A stretch of DNA of 64,000 bases from DASYTH01 sp035762905 (GTDB taxonomy: Bacteria > Actinomycetota > Actinomycetes > Mycobacteriales > Pseudonocardiaceae). The DNA is taken from the NCBI RefSeq assembly GCF_035762905.1, contig NZ_DASUCC010000095.1:62001-126000 (forward strand), given 5' to 3'. Both the position numbers and the translations under genes were made by a program. A model generated the notes under the pieces. That model was not told where the DNA came from. It worked only from the letters and a program-made list of their open reading frames with translations, and ran no database searches. Position 1 is the first letter of the stretch, and the number at the start of each line of letters is the position of its first letter. Positions 36,493-46,746 of this stretch are shown in pieces.

Positions 36493-37941
36493 TCAGGCGG
36501 TGCGGCCGGGGAAGTCGATGCCGAGCAGGGTGAGCATGGCGGTGGCTTTGACGGCGGTTTCCTCGAACTCGGCGGCCGGGTCGGAGCCGGCGATGATCGC
36601 GCCGCCGGTGCCGAAGGTGGCCGTGCCCGGGCGGACCACCAGGGTGCGGATCACGATGCTCAGATCGGCGGCGCCGGAGAGGGCGAAATAGCCGATGGCA
36701 CCGGAGTACACGCCGCGCGGAGCGGCCTCGAGGTCGTCGATCAACTCCATGGTGCGGATCTTGGGGGCTCCGGTCATCGACCCGCCAGGGAACGCGGCCC
36801 GAACGCAGTCGACCGCGGTGCGACCCGGCGCCAGGGTGGCCCGGATCGTGCTGACCAGCTGGTGCACGGTCGCGTAGGTCTCCACCTCGAAGATCCGGGA
36901 CACGTGCACCGAGCCGACCTCGGCCACCCGGCCAAGGTCGTTGCGCACCAGGTCGACGATCATCAGGTTCTCCGCGCGGTCCTTCTCGCTGGTGGCGAGG
37001 TCTCGGCGCAGCCGGGCGTCCCGCTCCGGGGTGCCGCCGCGCGGACGGGTGCCCTTGATCGGTCGGGACTCCACGGACCCGGCCGCGGACACCGAGAGGA
37101 ACCGCTCCGGCGAGGTGCTCAACACGGAGAGCTCGCCCAGCCGCAGCAGCGCGCCGAACGGGGCCGGGCTGGCCCGCCGCAGCGACCGGTAGGCCGGCCA
37201 CGGGTCGATCGACGCGGCCACGCTCACCATGTTGGTCAGGCAGATCTCGTAGGACTCGCCGCGTTCGATGGCGGTCAGGCACTCGTCGATCAGCCTCAGG
37301 TAGGACTCGCGGTCGTGCCGCAGCCGTACGTCGCATGCTCCAGCCGGCGGGACCACCGGCTCGGTCATTCCTCGCCCGGCCAGCTCGTGCAGCCGGCCCC
37401 GGGTCTGCTCGAGCCAGCACCGCGCGGCCGACTCGTCGCCGGCTGTCAGGGTCAGCAGGTATACCTCGCCGGTGTGATGGTCGAACACCAGCCCGCGGTC
37501 GGCGAAGATCAGGACCGCGTCCGGATCGGGCGCGCGGTGTGCCCGCCGGCCCTGACACTGCGCCTTCAGTTCGTAGCCGAGATAACCCACCCAGCCGAGG
37601 GTGAACCCGAACGGCAGGTCAGGTGCGTCCACGGCGTGCTCGGCGAGATCCCGGGCGAGCCAGTCGAACAGGCCCGACCGGATCGTCCGCTCCCCCGCCG
37701 CCGAGGAGATTCGTACCTGTCCGGACCACACATCGGCCCTGGCCACGCGGGCAAACGGTCCGGCTGCGTCACCCATGACCGAGAACCGCGACAGGCCATT
37801 GCCATCCAGCCAGAACGCGTGTTCGGACGCACAATAGAATTGATCAAACACCAGCTCGGCGGGGACGTTGGCGCGGACCCGTTCGACAAGCAGCCGTAGC
37901 CGCCGGTTGGTCCGGCCGGACCCCGATTTGCTGTCGCACAT
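36493..37941 (-). CDS. pabB: Aminodeoxychorismate synthase component I (PabB-like)
   Basis: A 482-residue chorismate-utilising enzyme. It has a C-terminal chorismate-binding domain with ESRPIKGTRPRG, AENLMIVDLVRNDLGR, FPGGSMTGAPKIRTMELID and YSGAIGYF. No glutaminase domain is fused and no pabA or pabC is adjacent. PIKGTRPRG favours PabB/TrpE over isochorismate synthases; PabB is preferred because no trp genes are near. ATG 37941 (MCDSKSG) was chosen because the frame upstream overlaps the divergent kinase leader. Confidence 0.82.
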   Translation of the reverse strand: MCDSKSGSGRTNRRLRLLVERVRANVPAELVFDQFYCASEHAFWLDGNGLSRFSVMGDAAGPFARVARADVWSGQVRISSAAGERTIRSGLFDWLARDLAEHAVDAPDLPFGFTLGWVGYLGYELKAQCQGRRAHRAPDPDAVLIFADRGLVFDHHTGEVYLLTLTAGDESAARCWLEQTRGRLHELAGRGMTEPVVPPAGACDVRLRHDRESYLRLIDECLTAIERGESYEICLTNMVSVAASIDPWPAYRSLRRASPAPFGALLRLGELSVLSTSPERFLSVSAAGSVESRPIKGTRPRGGTPERDARLRRDLATSEKDRAENLMIVDLVRNDLGRVAEVGSVHVSRIFEVETYATVHQLVSTIRATLAPGRTAVDCVRAAFPGGSMTGAPKIRTMELIDDLEAAPRGVYSGAIGYFALSGAADLSIVIRTLVVRPGTATFGTGGAIIAGSDPAAEFEETAVKATAMLTLLGIDFPGRTA

Positions 37942-38015
37942 TTCACCCGTGCCCGCCGTCCCCTCCGCGCCACCGGCCTGTCTAACTCCATGACGAGCAA
38001 CTTGGAGGCCGAGCC

Positions 38016-39326
38016 GTGTCGCAGCCACAGCGTCATCCGGCCCAGCGCAGCCGCACGGCCGCCGACGAGTTGCCGACCAACGGAACCGTCGCGGACCAGG
38101 ACACGGGAGGGATACCTCTGGTCGCCCATACGCTCACGAACGACAGCATGGCCGATGGCCGCGGCGCGTCCGACAGCTCCCCCGCCGCGACCTCGGTCGT
38201 GCAGGACTGGATGACCAGAATCCGGGACAGCCGCGTGGCCAGGGGCATCGCCTCCGATGCCCTGGTGCTCGCGATCGCCGCGCTGGACGTCTGGCTGGTC
38301 ACCCCCGAGAAGGCGGAGACCTACTCGATCTGGCTGTCCTGGCTCTCCGTCGGGGCCACGCTGCTGCGCCGGCACTTTCCGTTCGTGGCGATGCTGCTGG
38401 TCTTCCCCGGCTTCCTGGCCGGCTGGGCCCAGCTCGCCGCGATGATCGTCCTTGGCACGCTGGCCTACCGCTACAAGGTGAGCTGGCAGACCGGCGTCGG
38501 CGTCGGGCTGGTCTGGCTCGGCCGGTTCGTGCTCTGGCCGTGGCAGGACTTCCTCGACCGGACCTGGCGGGAGCACGTGCTGGCCGCCATCTACGGCGTG
38601 ATCGTCGCCGGCATGCCGGTGGCCATCGCGTTGCTGATCTCGGTCCGCCAGGAGCTCTCCGACCGGATCGCCCAACTCGCCGAGAGCCGGGACCGGGAGA
38701 CGCGGCTGCAGGCCGAGACCGTCCGGTCGGCCGAGCGCGCCCGGCTCGCCCGGGAGATGCACGATCTGGTCTCCCACCAGGTGACGCTGATCGCCATGCA
38801 GGCCGGCGCGTTACAGGTTTCGGCCCCGGACGACGAGACCCGGCGGTCGGCCAACACGATCCGGGAGCTGTCCACCCGGACCCTGGAGGAGCTGCGCAAC
38901 CTGGTCGGCGTGCTGCGTTCGGGTACCGCCGAGGAGGACACCCAGCCCGGCCTCGATGAGCTGGACACGCTGGCCAAGGACTTCGACATCGAGGTCGACC
39001 TGGCCATGGACGCGGTGCCCGAACTGCTGCCGGCGCCGGTGTCCAAGGCGGCCTACCGGACCGTTCAGGAAGCGCTCACCAACGTGCGCAAGCACGCCGT
39101 CGGGGCGGGTGCCTCGGTGCGGATCGAGGCCCGGAAGGACACCCTCTACGTGGAGGTGGCCAACGACCGGCCGCGCAAGCGCGCCTCCGGCTTACCCTCC
39201 GGCGGACACGGGCTGCTCGGCTTACGGGAACGGACCGGCCTGCTCGGCGGCACGTTCCATGCCGGCCCGACCCCGGACGGCGGGTTCCGGGTCGAGGCGA
39301 CCTACCCCATCGAGCTCAGGGCCTGA
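38016..39326 (+). CDS. Orphan sensor histidine kinase (HisKA_3/NarL type)
   Basis: A 436-residue membrane kinase. The N-terminal ~75 residues are hydrophilic. Four to five hydrophobic helices follow (about 80-215), then a coiled coil (SVRQELSDRIAQLAESRDRE), the phospho-acceptor REMHDLVSHQVTLIAMQAG, and an HATPase with GLPSGGHGLLGLRERTGLLGG. The GTG at 38016 has GGAGG seven bases upstream. No response regulator is adjacent, so the partner must be elsewhere. The stimulus is unknown. Confidence 0.9.
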   Translation: MSQPQRHPAQRSRTAADELPTNGTVADQDTGGIPLVAHTLTNDSMADGRGASDSSPAATSVVQDWMTRIRDSRVARGIASDALVLAIAALDVWLVTPEKAETYSIWLSWLSVGATLLRRHFPFVAMLLVFPGFLAGWAQLAAMIVLGTLAYRYKVSWQTGVGVGLVWLGRFVLWPWQDFLDRTWREHVLAAIYGVIVAGMPVAIALLISVRQELSDRIAQLAESRDRETRLQAETVRSAERARLAREMHDLVSHQVTLIAMQAGALQVSAPDDETRRSANTIRELSTRTLEELRNLVGVLRSGTAEEDTQPGLDELDTLAKDFDIEVDLAMDAVPELLPAPVSKAAYRTVQEALTNVRKHAVGAGASVRIEARKDTLYVEVANDRPRKRASGLPSGGHGLLGLRERTGLLGGTFHAGPTPDGGFRVEATYPIELRA

Positions 39327-39474
39327 CCCGACCCGGTCGGTCAGTGGATCATCGGGTGAAGTCTCGGCCCTACCAACGCAACCTCAGGGGCACCGTGACG
39401 GCACCCAGCCACCATCGCCCCGTCAACCGCACCACCGGCTGGAACGCGACAACAGCAGTTAATCCCGGAGAGGC

Positions 39475-39500
39475 GGACTAGCGAGGCGGGCTGCTAGTCC
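39475..39500 (-). terminator. Hairpin across rbpA stop codon
   Basis: GGACTAGC (39475-39482) pairs with GCTAGTCC (39493-39500) around a ten-base loop. The rbpA TAG lies in one arm. It could terminate rbpA or protect its 3' end, and could act on the convergent kinase transcript. Confidence 0.4.
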
Positions 39501-39832
39501 CGCTGCGCGCGCAGCTTGGCGAGGGCTTCGGCCAGGATGGCCTCGCCGTCGGCGTCGGAGCGGCGCTCCTTCACGTACGCCAGGTGCGTCTTGTAGGGCT
39601 CGTTGCGCGGGGCGTCCGGCGGGTCCTCCTGGTTGCGGCCGCCGGGCAGGCCGCACCGTGGACAGTCCCAGGACTCCGGCTCCTCCGCGTCCAGCGCGAA
39701 GGACGGTCGCGACTCGTGCCCGTTGGCGCACCAGTAGGAGACCCTTCGGCGCGGAGCGGATTCCCCTCGCTCCGACTCGCCCATTGGTCCCGCGCCGACC
39801 CGGGTACCCCGGATCGCGTTACCACCGGCCAT
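39494..39832 (-). CDS. rbpA: RNA polymerase-binding protein RbpA
   Basis: A 112-residue actinobacterial transcription factor that stabilises open complexes and binds the principal sigma factor. It has the N-terminal MAGGNAIRGTRVGAGPMGE tail, a zinc-binding core YWCANGH...WDCPRCGLPGG, and a C-terminal sigma-interacting helix ending LAEALAKLRAQRD. The ATG follows GAAGG. The N-terminal tail is nearly invariant in the family. Confidence 0.97.
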   Translation of the reverse strand: MAGGNAIRGTRVGAGPMGESERGESAPRRRVSYWCANGHESRPSFALDAEEPESWDCPRCGLPGGRNQEDPPDAPRNEPYKTHLAYVKERRSDADGEAILAEALAKLRAQRD

Positions 39833-39893
39833 CGACCTTCACACCCCCACCACGTGGTTCACAGCAGGAATCGTCGCATTGCTGGTTGGACCC

Positions 39894-40127
39894 CTAGATG
39901 ACCTTGATCAACAGGCCGAGACCGATCACGCAGATGAGCCAGATCGCGCCGACGAAAAGGGTGGCACGGTCGAGGTTCTTCTCCGCGACGCTCGAGCCCG
40001 ACAGGCTGGACTGCATCCCACCGCCGAACAGCGAAGAAAGACCGCCACCCCGGCCGCGGTGCAGCAGCACCAGCAGGATCAGCAGGAGGCTGGTGACGAT
40101 CAAACCGATCTGCAGGGCAAGAACCAT
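39894..40127 (-). CDS. secG: Protein translocase subunit SecG
   Basis: A 77-residue membrane protein with two helices (about 5-25 and 53-75) and the typical LLLVLLHRGRGGGLSSLFGGG loop. It assists SecYE in protein export. The ATG at 40127 follows GAGGATGAG; longer frames are tpiA-end shadow. It lies after tpiA, a conserved neighbourhood. Confidence 0.96.
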   Translation of the reverse strand: MVLALQIGLIVTSLLLILLVLLHRGRGGGLSSLFGGGMQSSLSGSSVAEKNLDRATLFVGAIWLICVIGLGLLIKVI

Positions 40128-40215
40128 CTCATCCTCGCTGTTGGACACAGAAGCCGTAGCAGCCCACAGGTTACCTGGTGGGTTGCGCGTGTTCGACCAA
40201 CGGGCCGGAATTGGG

Positions 40216-41001
40216 TCATGGAAGTGGGCCGCCGGCCGCCAGCGCGCACAGCTTGGCGAAGTCCTCGGCGTCCAGGCTGGCCCCGCCGACCAGCGCACCG
40301 TCGATGTCGTCCTGGGCGATCAGCTCGGCGATGTTGCTGGACTTCACCGACCCGCCGTAGAGCACCCGCACCCCGTCCGCCACCGGCTGGCCGTACTTGT
40401 CGGCAAGCTGGGCGCGCAGCGCTCGGCAGACCTCCTGGGCATCGGCGGGGGTGGCCACCCGGCCGGTGCCGATCGCCCAGACCGGCTCGTAGGCCACCAC
40501 CACGCCGGACACCTGCTCGGCCTTCAGGCCCTTGAGCGCGGCGATCAGCTGCCCGGTGCAGTGCTCGACGTGGGTGCCCTGCTCGCGCACCTCGATCCGC
40601 TCGCCGACGCACAGGATCGGGGTCATGCCGTGCCGCAGGGCGGCCCGCACCTTGGCGGCAACCAGCTCGTCGTCCTCGTGGTGGTGCTCGCGGCGCTCGG
40701 AGTGGCCGACCACGACGTAGGTGCAGCCGAGCTTGGCCAGCATCGGCCCGGACACGTCCCCGGTGTAGGCGCCGGAGTCGTGCGCGGAGAGATCCTGGGC
40801 GCCATAGCGCAGCAGCAGCTTGTCGCCGTCCACCAGGGTCTGCACGCTGCGGATGTCCGTGAACGGCGGCAGCACGGCCACCTCCACCTTGGCGAAGTAC
40901 TTCTCCGGCAGCGAGAACGCGAGCTTCTGCACCAGGGCGATGGCCTCGAGGTGATTGAGGTTCATCTTCCAGTTGCCGGCGATCAGCGGCTGCCTGCTCA
41001 C
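40216..41001 (-). CDS. tpiA: Triosephosphate isomerase
   Basis: A 261-residue TIM barrel. It has GNWKMN, the catalytic His in VVGHSERR, catalytic Glu in VAYEPVWAIGTG, and YGGSVKSSN for phosphate binding. The GTG overlaps the pgk stop, so gap-pgk-tpiA-secG form one transcription unit. Confidence 0.98.
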   Translation of the reverse strand: MSRQPLIAGNWKMNLNHLEAIALVQKLAFSLPEKYFAKVEVAVLPPFTDIRSVQTLVDGDKLLLRYGAQDLSAHDSGAYTGDVSGPMLAKLGCTYVVVGHSERREHHHEDDELVAAKVRAALRHGMTPILCVGERIEVREQGTHVEHCTGQLIAALKGLKAEQVSGVVVAYEPVWAIGTGRVATPADAQEVCRALRAQLADKYGQPVADGVRVLYGGSVKSSNIAELIAQDDIDGALVGGASLDAEDFAKLCALAAGGPLP

Positions 41002-42197
41002 GACCCCTCCAAGACGCTCACACCGGGAAGCTCCTTGCCCTCCAGGAACTCCAGCGACGCGCCGCCGCCGGTGGAGATGTGCGAGAAGCCGTCATCGGGC
41101 AGGCCGAGCTGGCGTACCGCGGCCGCCGAGTCGCCCCCGCCGACCACGCTGAACGCTTCGGAGTCGGCGATGGCCATGGCCACACCCCGGGTCCCCTCGG
41201 CGAACGGGGCCAGCTCGAACACGCCCATCGGCCCGTTCCAGAACACCGTGCGGGCGTCGGCGAGGGCCCCGGCGAACGCACGCACCGTGTCCGGGCCGAT
41301 GTCCAGGCCCTTCCAACCGTCCGGGATCGCGTCCGCGGTGACCACCCGGGTGTTCGCCTCGGCCGAGAAGTCGTCGGCCACCACCACATCGGTGGGCAGC
41401 AGGATCTTGCCGCCGGCGTCGCCGAGCAGCCGCTTGCAGGTGTCCACCATGTCCGCCTCGAGCAGCGAGTCGCCCACCCCGTGGCCCTGCGCGGCAAGGA
41501 AGGTGAAGCACATGCCGCCGCCGACCAGCAGCCGGTCGACCTTGGGCAGCAGCGCGTCGATCACGGCCAACTTGTCGGAGACCTTGGACCCGCCGAGCAC
41601 CACGACGTAGGGCCGGTCCGGGTCGCCGGTGAGCCGGCGCAGCACGGTCAGCTCGGCGAGCACCAGATCGCCCGCGTAGGCCGGCAGCCGGTGCGCGATC
41701 TCGTACACCGAGGTCTGCTTGCGGTGCACCACACCGAACCCGTCGGACACGAACGCGCCGGACGGCTCGACCAGAGCGGCCAGTTCGTCGGCCAGGTCGG
41801 TCCGCTCGGCGGCGTCCTTGCTGGTCTCCCGCGGGTCGAACCGCACGTTCTCCAGCAGCGCCACCGCGCCCGGCGCCAGATCGTCCACTGTGGACCGGGC
41901 GGACGGGCCGGTCAGGTCGGCGGCCAGCGGGACCGTGGTGCCGAGCAGTTCGCCCAGCCGGGCGGCCACCGGACGCAGCGAGTACTTCGGATCGGGTGCG
42001 CCCTTGGGCCGCCCCAGGTGCGCGGTGACCACCACCCGGGCGCCCGCCTCGGTGAGCTTGCGCAGGGTGGGCAGCGACGCGCGCACCCGGCCGTCGTCGG
42101 TGATCCTCGCGCCGTCCAGCGGGACGTTGAGGTCGGCGCGCACCAGCACGCGCCGCCCGTCGACTCCCTCGGCGAGCAGGTCGTCGAGCGTTCTCAC
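40998..42197 (-). CDS. pgk: Phosphoglycerate kinase
   Basis: A 399-residue glycolytic kinase. It has VLVRADLNVPLD, VTAHLGRPKG, LLENVRF, VVLGGSKVSDK and the C-terminal VVGGGDSAAAV. The GTG at 42197 (VRTLDD) matches the family start; a TTG at 42212 lies in the repeat spacer. The spacer to gap is a copy of the stop-anchored repeat. Confidence 0.97.
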   Translation of the reverse strand: MRTLDDLLAEGVDGRRVLVRADLNVPLDGARITDDGRVRASLPTLRKLTEAGARVVVTAHLGRPKGAPDPKYSLRPVAARLGELLGTTVPLAADLTGPSARSTVDDLAPGAVALLENVRFDPRETSKDAAERTDLADELAALVEPSGAFVSDGFGVVHRKQTSVYEIAHRLPAYAGDLVLAELTVLRRLTGDPDRPYVVVLGGSKVSDKLAVIDALLPKVDRLLVGGGMCFTFLAAQGHGVGDSLLEADMVDTCKRLLGDAGGKILLPTDVVVADDFSAEANTRVVTADAIPDGWKGLDIGPDTVRAFAGALADARTVFWNGPMGVFELAPFAEGTRGVAMAIADSEAFSVVGGGDSAAAVRQLGLPDDGFSHISTGGGASLEFLEGKELPGVSVLEGS

Positions 42198-42203
42198 AGC
42201 GTC

Positions 42204-42288
42204 ACCTCGCAAGCTCGGTAACGCCCAACCCCGCCGCCTCGCAAGCTCAGCGCCGGGGCAGTGCTTGATGGTTCACTCGCACGCTCGC

Positions 42289-42291
<3 letters not shown>
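42204..42291 (-). repeat. Stop-anchored dispersed repeat, copy at gap/pgk
   Basis: On the minus strand it starts with the gap TGA and reads TGAGCGAGCGTGCGAGTGAA, CCATCAAGCAC, a GC-rich middle with GGCGGCGGGG, and a final GAGCTTGCGAGGTG. It is alignable over about 90 bases with 45749-45839, although the flanking genes are unrelated. Confidence 0.85.
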
Positions 42292-43293
<1,002 letters not shown>

Positions 43294-43722
43294 GATAAGT
43301 CTCCTCGTGCTGTGCCGCTGCCTGGTCCCGCGAATCACCATAGCGGCACGGTGCGCACGGAACCCCGGCGTGTCAGGGAGTCAACTGTATCGAATCAGAG
43401 ACCCGGCTTCACGAGTGGGAGAAGTGAAACCCGCCCGACCCCCAAAAGCCAGGCGGGTTCCACCGGTTATCCATCCACTTCATCCACTCCCGCTGGCCGA
43501 GGTGAGCGGCCCCTCGCCTCGCCACCTCGACCAACGCCCCCCACTAGGACAGGAGTGTGGGACCCCCATCGAGATACAGCCGAGGTACGAAGTTTTCGCC
43601 CCGAAGTGCGGAACCGGTGGCCCGAACGGGCGACACAGGTGCTGGAGCCCGGAACTCGGCCGCCGGGGTCGGCAACTCGGGTGCCGGCCGGCGACTCGGG
43701 GTGGGGTTGGGGCTCGGTGCGG
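43294..43722. other. 429-bp intergenic region between whiA and gap
   Basis: No credible gene is seen here. It holds a perfect eight-base inverted repeat AACCCGCC/GGCGGGTT (43428-43435 and 43452-43459), a smaller GAGGTG/CACCTC hairpin near 43500-43530, and CTCGG repeats near 43655, 43676, 43695 and 43713 just after whiA. The first hairpin may end the whiA transcript or sit in an upstream regulatory region of gap. Confidence 0.5.
43337..43342 (-). promoter_or_regulatory. Possible gap -10 box TATGGT
   Basis: TATGGT on the minus strand lies 43 bases before the gap GTG. A TTGACT further upstream is too far away to be its -35. Confidence 0.3.
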
Positions 43723-44703
43723 TCAGACTTCGGCCTCGAGCATTTCGGGGGTGACGGCGGATTCGGTGTCGGGGACACCGAGTTCCTTGGCGCGTTTGTC
43801 GGCCATGGCGAGCAGGCGGCGGATGCGGCCGGCGACGGCGTCCTTGGTCATGGGGGGTTCGGAGAGTTGGCCGAGTTCCTCGAGGGATGCTTGGCGGTTG
43901 GCCAGGCGGAGTTTGCCGGCGGCGGTGAGGTGGTCGGGGGCGTCGGGGCCGAGGATCTCCATGGCGCGTTGGACGCGGGCGGCGGCGGCGACGGCGGCGC
44001 GGGCGGAGCGGCGGAGGTTGGCGTCGTCGAAGTTGGCCAGGCGGTTGGCGGTGGCGCGGACCTCGCGGCGCATGCGGCGTTCCTCCCAGGCCAGGACCGA
44101 AGAGTGTGCGCCGAGGCGGGTGAGCATGGCGCTGATCGCGTCGCCGTCGCGGACCACGACCCGGTCGGCGCCGCGGACCTCGCGGGACTTGGCCTGGATG
44201 CCCATGCGGCGGGCGGCGCCGACCAGGGCCAGGGCGGCTTCGGGGCCGGGGCAGGTGACCTCGAGGGCGGAGGAGCGACCGGGTTCGGTGAGCGAGCCGT
44301 GGGCCAGGAAGGCGCCGCGCCAGGCGGCTTCGGCATCGCAGACGCCGCCGGAGACCACGGGTGCGGGCAGGCCGCGGACCGGGCGGCCGCGCGGATCGAG
44401 GAGGCCGGTCTGGCGGGCCAGGCCGTCGCCGTCCTTCACCACGCGCACCACGTAGCGGGTGCCCTTGCGCAGGCCGCCGGGCGAGATCACGTGCACGTCG
44501 GACTGGTGACCGAACAGGTCATGGATCTCCTTGCGCAGCCGCCGGGCCGCCGCCCCGGTGTCCAGCTCCGCCTCGACCACCACCCGCCCGCCGACGATGT
44601 GCAGCCCCCCGGCGAAGCGCAACAGGGAGGAGACCTCCGCCCGCCGGCAGCAGGTCTTGGACACCGGCAGCCGGCTCAGCTCGTCCTTGACCGCAGCCGT
44701 CAT
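43723..44703 (-). CDS. whiA: Sporulation/cell-division regulator WhiA
   Basis: A 326-residue protein with an N-terminal LAGLIDADG-like domain (includes GAFLAHGSLTEPGRSSALEV) and a C-terminal HTH (QASLEELGQLSEPPMTKDAV). In Streptomyces WhiA acts with WhiB on division genes. The ATG at 44703 (MTAAVKDEL) is the family start. The order whiA-yvcK-rapZ is widely conserved. Confidence 0.97.
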   Translation of the reverse strand: MTAAVKDELSRLPVSKTCCRRAEVSSLLRFAGGLHIVGGRVVVEAELDTGAAARRLRKEIHDLFGHQSDVHVISPGGLRKGTRYVVRVVKDGDGLARQTGLLDPRGRPVRGLPAPVVSGGVCDAEAAWRGAFLAHGSLTEPGRSSALEVTCPGPEAALALVGAARRMGIQAKSREVRGADRVVVRDGDAISAMLTRLGAHSSVLAWEERRMRREVRATANRLANFDDANLRRSARAAVAAAARVQRAMEILGPDAPDHLTAAGKLRLANRQASLEELGQLSEPPMTKDAVAGRIRRLLAMADKRAKELGVPDTESAVTPEMLEAEV

Positions 44704-44784
44704 CGCCACGACTCCTCCTCTCCCACGCATCCAGCGCACTCCCGCGGACTACATCCCACCACCTACCGACTCCCGGCGCTTGCG

Positions 44785-45741
44785 TCACGTTCCCCCGACC
44801 ACCCCCAGGGCCCGGCGAAGGCTGTCCGCGAGGGCGACCGGGTCGTGCCGTTCGGACGACCCGGAGGCCGCCACCCGATCCAGCAGGGTCGTCGCGCCGA
44901 GCACGCCGGCCGCGCGTCGCAGCCGGTCCGGTGTGGACACCGAGTCGCCGTCGGCGATCACCGCGTCCACCCGCAGCCGCGGCGCGTGTTCGCGCAGCAC
45001 CTGCAGGTGCCGCTCCGGCGAGAAGCCCTCGGTTTCGCCCGGCTGGGGGACAAGGTTGAGCACCACGATCCGTTTGGCGGCCGTGTCGACCAGCGCCTCG
45101 TGTAACTCGGGCACCAGCAGATGCGGCAACACGCTGGTGAACCACGAACCGGGACCGAGCAGCACCACGTCCGCCGCCCGGACCGCGGCCAGCGCGTCCG
45201 GGCAGGCCTTGGGCAGCGTGCCAGGGGCGCCCGCGGCGTGCAGCCGGATCCGCTGCACCTGACCGGGGGTGGTGGCCACCGCGACCTGTCCTCGGATCCG
45301 GCGCACCGCCGTGCGGTCCTCGTCAAGGCCGAGCACGTCCGCCTCGATGTCCAGCGGCTCGGTGCACATCGGCAGCACCCGCCCGTGCACGTCGAGCAGC
45401 CGGCCCACCTCGTCCAGCACCGCCACCGGATCGCCGAGCACCTCGAGCAGCCCGGCAAGCACCAGGTTCCCCACCGCGTGCCCGGCCAGCGCGCCGGTGC
45501 CGCCGAACCGGTGCTCGAACAGCGTGGTCCACAGCGAACCGCCGTCCCCGGCCAGTGCGGCCAGCGCCTTGCGCAGGTCACCCGGCGGCAGCAGGCCGAG
45601 CTCCCGGCGCAACCGGCCGGACGAACCGCCGTCGTCGGCGACGGTCACCACGGCGGTCACCTCGTCGGTGATCAACCGCAGCGCCGCGAGCGAGGCGTGC
45701 AGTCCCCGGCCGCCACCAAGCGCCACCGCTCGCACCGTCAT
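44785..45741 (-). CDS. yvcK: Gluconeogenesis factor YvcK/CofD-like
   Basis: A 318-residue protein of the YvcK family. It has an N-terminal ALGGGRGLHASLAAL, TVADDGGSSGRLRRELG and a C-terminal NLVPQPGETEGF. Homologues bind UDP-sugars and influence carbon metabolism and cell shape. The ATG at 45741 was chosen over GTG 45759, which lies in a repeat spacer. It ends 81 bp before whiA. Confidence 0.95.
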   Translation of the reverse strand: MTVRAVALGGGRGLHASLAALRLITDEVTAVVTVADDGGSSGRLRRELGLLPPGDLRKALAALAGDGGSLWTTLFEHRFGGTGALAGHAVGNLVLAGLLEVLGDPVAVLDEVGRLLDVHGRVLPMCTEPLDIEADVLGLDEDRTAVRRIRGQVAVATTPGQVQRIRLHAAGAPGTLPKACPDALAAVRAADVVLLGPGSWFTSVLPHLLVPELHEALVDTAAKRIVVLNLVPQPGETEGFSPERHLQVLREHAPRLRVDAVIADGDSVSTPDRLRRAAGVLGATTLLDRVAASGSSERHDPVALADSLRRALGVVGGT

Positions 45742-45748
45742 TCCGCCA

Positions 45749-45839
45749 CCACCTCGCACGCTCGGTGGTGGTCGACCCCGCCGCCGCGCAGGCTCGGCGC
45801 CGGGGCGGTGTTCAATGGTTCGCTCGCAAGCTCACTCAC
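45749..45839 (-). repeat. Stop-anchored dispersed repeat, copy at rapZ/yvcK
   Basis: The minus strand reads GTGAGTGAGCTTGCGAGCGA, ACCATTGAACACC, a GC-rich middle with GGCGGCGGGG, and GAGCGTGCGAGGTGG. The rapZ TGA lies inside the first bases. It matches the gap/pgk copy along its length. Confidence 0.85.
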
Positions 45840-46740
45840 GTCCCAGATCCCGGTGCACCACCTTGACCGCCATGCCGTCCTCATCGGACAGCCGGCGGGC
45901 CAGCTCCTCGGAGATCGCCACGCTGCGGTGCTTTCCGCCGGTGCACCCGATGGCCAGCGTCAGGTAACGCTTGCCCTCCCGCCGGTAGCCGGCGCCGATC
46001 AGCCGGAGCAGCTCGTGGTAGCGGTCCAGGAACTCCTCCGCGCCCTCCTGGCTGAGCACGTAGTTGCGGACGTCGCTGTCCTTGCCGGTGAGGTCCTTCA
46101 GCTCCGGGATCCAGAACGGGTTGGGCAGGAACCGCAGGTCCATCACCAGGTCGGCGTCCATCGGGATGCCGTACTTGTAGCCGAACGACAACACCGTCAC
46201 CCGGGTGCGCGCGCTCGCGTCGGTGCCGAACGCGTCCTCGATCTTGGCCCGCAGCTGGTGCACCGAAAGCGTGCTGGTGTCCAGGATCAGGTCGGCCTCC
46301 ACGCGCAGCGGCGTGAGCAGCTCCCGCTCCGCCTTGATCCCGTCGATCAGCCGGCCGTCGCCCTGCAGCGGGTGGCCGCGCCGGACCGCCTCGAACCGGC
46401 GGACCAGCACGTCGTCGGTGGCCTCCAGGAACAGCACCCTGGGCTTGTAGCCGCGCGCGTCCAGATCCTTGATGATCGCCGCGAGGTCGTCGGTGAACGC
46501 CCGGCTGCGCACGTCCATCACCACCGCCACCTTGGTGACCGCGCCGCGGGCCTGCGCACCGAGCTCGACCATCGTGGAGATCAGCTCCGGTGGCAGGTTG
46601 TCCACCACGAACCAGCCCAGGTCCTCGAGGCACTTGGCCGCGGTGCTGCGCCCGGCGCCGGACAGCCCGGTCACCACGGCCACCTCGACACCCGAGCTGG
46701 GTGTGGCGGGCGCCGCCGTCGAATCCGCTTCCTCGGTCAC
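45832..46740 (-). CDS. rapZ: RapZ/YvcJ-family nucleotide-binding protein
   Basis: A 302-residue protein. It has an N-terminal P-loop GLSGAGRSTAAKCLEDLG and the C-terminal domain motif IGCTGGKHRSVAISEELARRL. E. coli RapZ binds the GlmZ small RNA; in actinobacteria the role is unclear. It starts at GTG 46740, six bases after uvrC. Confidence 0.95.
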   Translation of the reverse strand: MTEEADSTAAPATPSSGVEVAVVTGLSGAGRSTAAKCLEDLGWFVVDNLPPELISTMVELGAQARGAVTKVAVVMDVRSRAFTDDLAAIIKDLDARGYKPRVLFLEATDDVLVRRFEAVRRGHPLQGDGRLIDGIKAERELLTPLRVEADLILDTSTLSVHQLRAKIEDAFGTDASARTRVTVLSFGYKYGIPMDADLVMDLRFLPNPFWIPELKDLTGKDSDVRNYVLSQEGAEEFLDRYHELLRLIGAGYRREGKRYLTLAIGCTGGKHRSVAISEELARRLSDEDGMAVKVVHRDLGRE

Positions 46741-46746
46741 GTTCTT

